A DNA stretch of 64,000 nucleotides from Leguminivora glycinivorella (Eukaryota; Arthropoda; Insecta; Lepidoptera; Tortricidae). The stretch lies in assembly GCF_023078275.1 (NCBI RefSeq), contig NC_062982.1, positions 1,541,001 through 1,605,000 of the forward strand. The letters are read 5' to 3'. This document shows, piece by piece, positions 60,603-64,000 of the stretch (position 1 is the stretch's first letter; each line of letters starts with the position of its first letter). The notes beneath the pieces are model-generated. The model saw only the letters and a list, made by a program, of their open reading frames with translations, did no database searches and had not been told where the DNA came from. The translations under genes were made by a program, and so were the position numbers.

Positions 60603-61049
60603 CTAGGCCTCCTGAATGGCAATGGATAGAGAAGATCTGTTAATATAATAAGTCACTTTATAAGTAGGGTTGAAAAATGACTTCAAACACAGGTTATCAA
60701 TAGTAAAACGAATAAAACATATCAAAAACAAGTTTGAGACCAAAGTATTCATTAGTAACAAAAAACCCACAAGACGAATAAAGTCAAATTTCAGTCTTTG
60801 ACCAAAGTGGATAATGACAAATGAGCCACAAGAGGAACAAGTGACGAACAAAATTATACCAAAATAAGAAATAAACGATGAAACAAAAGACACCAATAAT
60901 GATACCGCACCAGTAATCCCATATTGAACATCCAAGCCTTTTATGGCAAAGAATACAGTTTCGGCCGAAACCCGTTTCGCCACAAAGATTCGGATTGCAA
61001 GTACGAGGACAAAAGTCGTTGAACGCAGTGCTGCGTTGACCTCAAAGAC
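60603..61049 (-). CDS. Unidentified hydrophobic open frame (possible exon or pseudogene)
   Basis: 149 codons without a stop but without an ATG in the first part. It reads as a chain of membrane-like segments: TTFVLVLAIRIFVA, GAVSLLVSFVSSFISYFGII LFVTC, FIRLVGFLLLMNTLVSNLFL ICF. I do not recognise a family; a chemoreceptor-like fragment is conceivable but no signature was found. It lies in or upstream of the RNF144 gene. Confidence 0.25.
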   Translation of the reverse strand, partial: VFEVNAALRSTTFVLVLAIRIFVAKRVSAETVFFAIKGLDVQYGITGAVSLLVSFVSSFISYFGIILFVTCSSCGSFVIIHFGQRLKFDFIRLVGFLLLMNTLVSNLFLICFIRFTIDNLCLKSFFNPTYKVTYYINRSSLSIAIQEA

Positions 61050-61514
61050 TCACCCACTACGCCACGATTTTGCAACGGGGTTGTTTACAAACGATATGTT
61101 TCAAATATTCAACTGAGAAAATAAATTCGAATACTTGAATAACAAACAACGTTTCAAATGTATAAGTATATCTCGTTTGCACGTCCTGTTCCATTTTCTT
61201 CTGAATACATTTTTAAATTTTTACTTCAGCATATGTATCTATTTGTGTCAATAGTATTCTTAATATCCTTTTGTTAACTGGCGTGTCTGTTATATGTTTT
61301 TCTGCTATGCGAATTCTTTCCACGCTGTTATAGCGCTTTAGGAATAAAACTATTCCATTCGACTTCATTCATGCGAGCGTATGCATATTTTCAATACGTT
61401 GATGTTGTCAAGAATAAGAGCTTATATATTAAGGGTTTTCGCTAAACCCTTAGACGCGGAATCGGCTCTAGCCGACCAAAAGTTGCTCCTTAGTATGAAG
61501 ACGCATGAAGGAGT

Positions 61515-61665
61515 CCCCCCACATCTAGCGTATCGCGAGCGTAGCGTCGGGCCAACTGTATGGAAAAAAAAAAGACGCCGCGTCGACGTCGTGCCGACGC
61601 AGCGTCAGGCTTTGCCATACAGTTGGCCTGACGCTACGCTCGCGAGACGCTAGATGTGAGGGGGG
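61515..61665. mobile_element. MITE with about 50-bp near-perfect inverted ends
   Basis: CCCCCCACATCTAGCGTATC through GGGCCAACTGTATGG at the left and CCATACAGTTGGCCTGACGC through GCTAGATGTGAGGGGGG at the right. Outer words GCCGACCAAAAG (61471) and TTTTTGGTCGGCG (61677) extend the symmetry. Confidence 0.8.
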
Positions 61666-61699
61666 AGGCTAACGAATTTTTGGTCGGCGAAAGCCAGCG

Positions 61700-62572
61700 T
61701 TGATATGTTTGGGGAGATCCTAACACCACCTATCAGCCACGTGTCTTTATTTATATCTCAAACTCACATTTCTAGGTCAATCTCAGGCAGTGAACTCCGA
61801 TAAGCATTAAAAAAATTGATATCGATAAATCATCGTGACGCTGAAGGCTGGTAATGAATCATCGTAATGGGTTTATCGTTTAATTATAATAGGAAGTGAC
61901 AAGGAAAGGACGATTACTTCTGTTAGCGACGCGTCGAAATATATGTAAAATAGCATAAGAATTCGATTAAGACTGTATTCGCAATAAAGATTATTTCGTA
62001 GGTAGGAAACGGGTAGAACTGCGTTAGTTAAGTTAATTTTGTCAATTCCGATTATTAAGTATGATAATAAGACTCATATGTGATGTATTCGATAGCAGGC
62101 AATTCCCATATTCCTTCCTTCCCAAGTCGCGGAAACCGAGTCCAAAGTTCAATCTAAACTCAGACTGTCCATTGGACTACGATTAATAGCCAATAAGCAC
62201 TAACGTGAGAGGCTTAGAGCGAGAAAACCGAACTCTCCTCTGATTGGCTAAAAATATTTCCTTAAAGTTCCGAAATCATTTTCCTTTCACCCGAAAATTG
62301 CCTTAGGATTACTCGAATCCAAGCCAATAACTCGATAACTATAATACATATGAAGATGTAAATAGTTTTAAAACGTAGCTGGGAACTTACGTAACACGAT
62401 AACCTCCATTTCCATAGTAATATTCCGTTATCGATAACAATGGAGCTCAAGGCGAGCCGCGAAACCAGTCTATTGTATGGCCCGGACGGCTAATCACCTC
62501 TTCTATTGTGTAAAAACGTAAACAAACGCAGGTGCATTCCACTCGAGGTGAATGACCCTAGTGTCAGGTGCA
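61700..62572. other. No gene recognised
   Basis: AT-rich sequence with several ATCGATA-type words; no element or exon that I can support. Confidence 0.5.
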
Positions 62573-63170
62573 TTGTTACGTAATTTCGAAGCGATAGCCT
62601 AATTAGTTTATAAGTAATTAGGATTTGAACGAAAAATGATAGCGTTAAATTCACGTAATCGAGCGCCGTAACGCGTTCGACCAATCACGACGCGCCATCC
62701 GTCGCCTATCGGGCGCAATTATTTACCTCTCTATCGCACGGAGCCTCGCGCTCAGCCGAGTCGTGATTGGGCGAATAAATTGAAATGTTTCTTTCCGTGA
62801 AGCGTAGGCGCATTCTGAAAAGGGGTATAAAAGGAACGATCGCTCGGTATGGGACATTCGAATTCGACCGGAACAAGAAGAACCAGCAGCCTCCAAGGAA
62901 AACCAGCAGCCTACTACAAGCAGCCTACAGCCAGCAGCCAGCAGCCTACAGCCAGCAGCTAGCAGCCTACAGCCAGCAGCCAGCCACCCTCCACGACGGG
63001 TAGCGGCAGCAGCAGAAAACGACAGCATCGCGACGTATCGTCCGTACCGAGCGTTTCGTTAGGATATTAGCTTAGGAGTATTTTTATAACCGCGTTAAAA
63101 TTAGAGTCGTTGATTATTGTAAATATAAACCATTTGATTTGATTCGTTTTTTAGTTAGTGTATTCCAAAA
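62573..63170 (+). mobile_element. Probable 5' LTR and leader of a BEL/Pao retrotransposon
   Basis: Starts at TGTTACGTAATTTCG (TG start, boundaries approximate). A TATA box (TATAAAA, 62826-62832) is followed 25-35 bp later by the likely transcription start, then a CAGCAGCCTACAGC minisatellite (62887-62985). A possible primer-binding region begins after about 63170 (ATCGGTACGGTTGATTGCTG). The matching 3' LTR would be beyond the window, so LTR status is not proven. Confidence 0.55.
62887..62985 (+). repeat. CAGCAGCCTACAGC minisatellite
   Basis: Five to six imperfect units of CAGCAGCCTACAGC inside the putative transcribed leader of the LTR element. Confidence 0.85.
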
Positions 63171-63375
63171 TCATAATCGGTACGGTTGATTGCTGAGGAC
63201 GACATCGAAGCTCAAGGTACAGGCCCGGGACGAAAGAGTGAGTCGCACGAGCTCCAGCACATTCTCTCCACTTCGAGCCGTCGATAGGAAGCTTTGCGGA
63301 CGCGGTCTGCAACAGTTTCTGGTCCTTCGAGCCGGATCTTCGTGCGGACTACGGGTCTACAGCGACGTACCTGTC

Positions 63376-64000
63376 ATGAGCGACGACAGGATGGTAAGGA
63401 CGAGGTCCAGGTCCAACCGAGCTGCGTCAGTGACGAGCGAAGAGGAGAGGCAGCAACTACTCGACGAAGGCGCGTCGGCGGCCCGCGAACGAGAGGCCGC
63501 ACGCGCAAGCGCTGAGAGGGCGATGGGCGCCGACGCGGCGCGCCCTCCCTCACCTCCTCCGGACCCGCTGGCGTAACGGAAGGGCTTAGCGTCGCCGGCG
63601 CGCAACCGATGGGCGCGGCGACAGCTAACAGCACGCTCAGGTATGGATTAACCGTAGAGACACCGAGGTCACCGTCCTACGACACGACATTGCTATGGCG
63701 AAGGGATTTAGCCAAGCGGTTACGGCGTCGTTCCAGACCCACGCCGATCCCAGCTAGACATCCCAAGGCTGCCGTCATAGACAGAACTACCGAGAAACGA
63801 AAGTCGCTGCAGGAAACTACCAAGGAGGTAAATAAACCAATTATTAAAGCTCAGTCCGTCAGATCACATGCGAGCAGTCGCACTGTGATAGAAGCGCAGC
63901 TGTCTCAGGCGGAGCTCGAGGCCAGCGAACGGCTAGCGGAGATATCCCGGAGGGAGTTGCAGCTAGAAGCGGACATGGTACGTAAACGGCTAGACGCCAG
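63376..64000 (+). pseudogene. Gag-like N-terminal region of the LTR element, frame-shifted
   Basis: First frame 63376-63576: MSDDRMVRTRSRSNRAASVT, an Ala/Glu/Arg helix and a Pro-rich end. Second frame, open from about 63516 to the window edge, continues with Arg-rich sequence and a coiled coil (QLSQAELEASERLAEISRRE). The two overlap by about 60 bp in different frames. A charged N-terminus followed by coiled coil is typical of BEL/Pao Gag. The shift could be an inactivating indel or reflect my choice of start. No protease or RT lies inside the window. Confidence 0.55.

Noticed and set aside
63190..63576. 128-codon host protein beginning at 63190
   Set aside because: The upstream part overlaps the leader of the LTR element, and the plausible Gag start is the ATG at 63376.

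Overview
This window is nuclear DNA of a moth or butterfly (Lepidoptera), inferred from compact AT-rich genes with GT/AG introns set in a very dense field of short interspersed elements. Many of these are types familiar from lepidopteran genomes: tRNA-derived SINEs, Jockey- and RTE-type LINE tails, mini-Helitrons of the CCCGCGGC type, and CCGGCCAAG repeats. I cannot name the species. No prokaryotic gene, CRISPR array or real tRNA gene was seen.

Three host genes can be assembled exon by exon. (1) DNA topoisomerase II (Top2), minus strand, runs from a 5-codon first exon at 6871-6885 off the left edge; six exons keep phase and carry the ATPase, TOPRIM, winged-helix and catalytic-tyrosine parts. 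(2) A TMEM223-like mitochondrial membrane protein, plus strand, two exons (9086-9464 and 11099-11391), is divergent from Top2. (3) An RNF144-type RBR E3 ubiquitin ligase, minus strand, has five exons spread over 41.6 kb (59276-59406, 35451-35651, 25004-25093, 18703-18797, 17783-17894). Its introns and downstream flank fill most of the window, and its RING1 exon(s) lie beyond the right edge or were not found.

Everything else is mobile DNA, much of it nested. 0-7 kb: Top2 with a SINE, LINE tails and a CCGGCCAAG repeat in introns. 7.1-9 kb: the Top2/TMEM223 intergenic space is filled by an element with inverted ends that holds an RTE LINE relic, a small MITE and a TTAA element. 12.4-15.9 kb: unique AT-rich DNA, possibly a long 3' UTR. 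15.9-16.5 kb: a 607-bp foldback hAT. 18-34 kb: RNF144 introns with Helitrons, TTAA elements, a Tc1-type MITE, a large Helitron palindrome and a nested stack at 32.7-33.6 kb. 34.8-35.65 kb: the RING2 exon followed by four decaying tandem copies of its 3' half. 36-43 kb: LINE, SINE and Helitron insertions. 44.5-52.3 kb: a 7.8-kb hAT-type element whose two arms are inverted arrays of one 120-bp satellite around a LINE. 53-59 kb: more CCGGCCAAG repeats, TTAA and hAT MITEs. 62.5-64 kb: the left end of a probable BEL/Pao LTR retrotransposon.

The most unusual items are the giant satellite-armed hAT element (exact 8-bp target duplication CTATACAG), the tandem RING2 pseudo-exon array, and two short-element families that share a 3' end and always make 7-bp target duplications. 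The three genes have no obvious joint pathway: Top2 is nuclear DNA topology, TMEM223 is mitochondrial, and RNF144 is membrane-anchored ubiquitin ligation.
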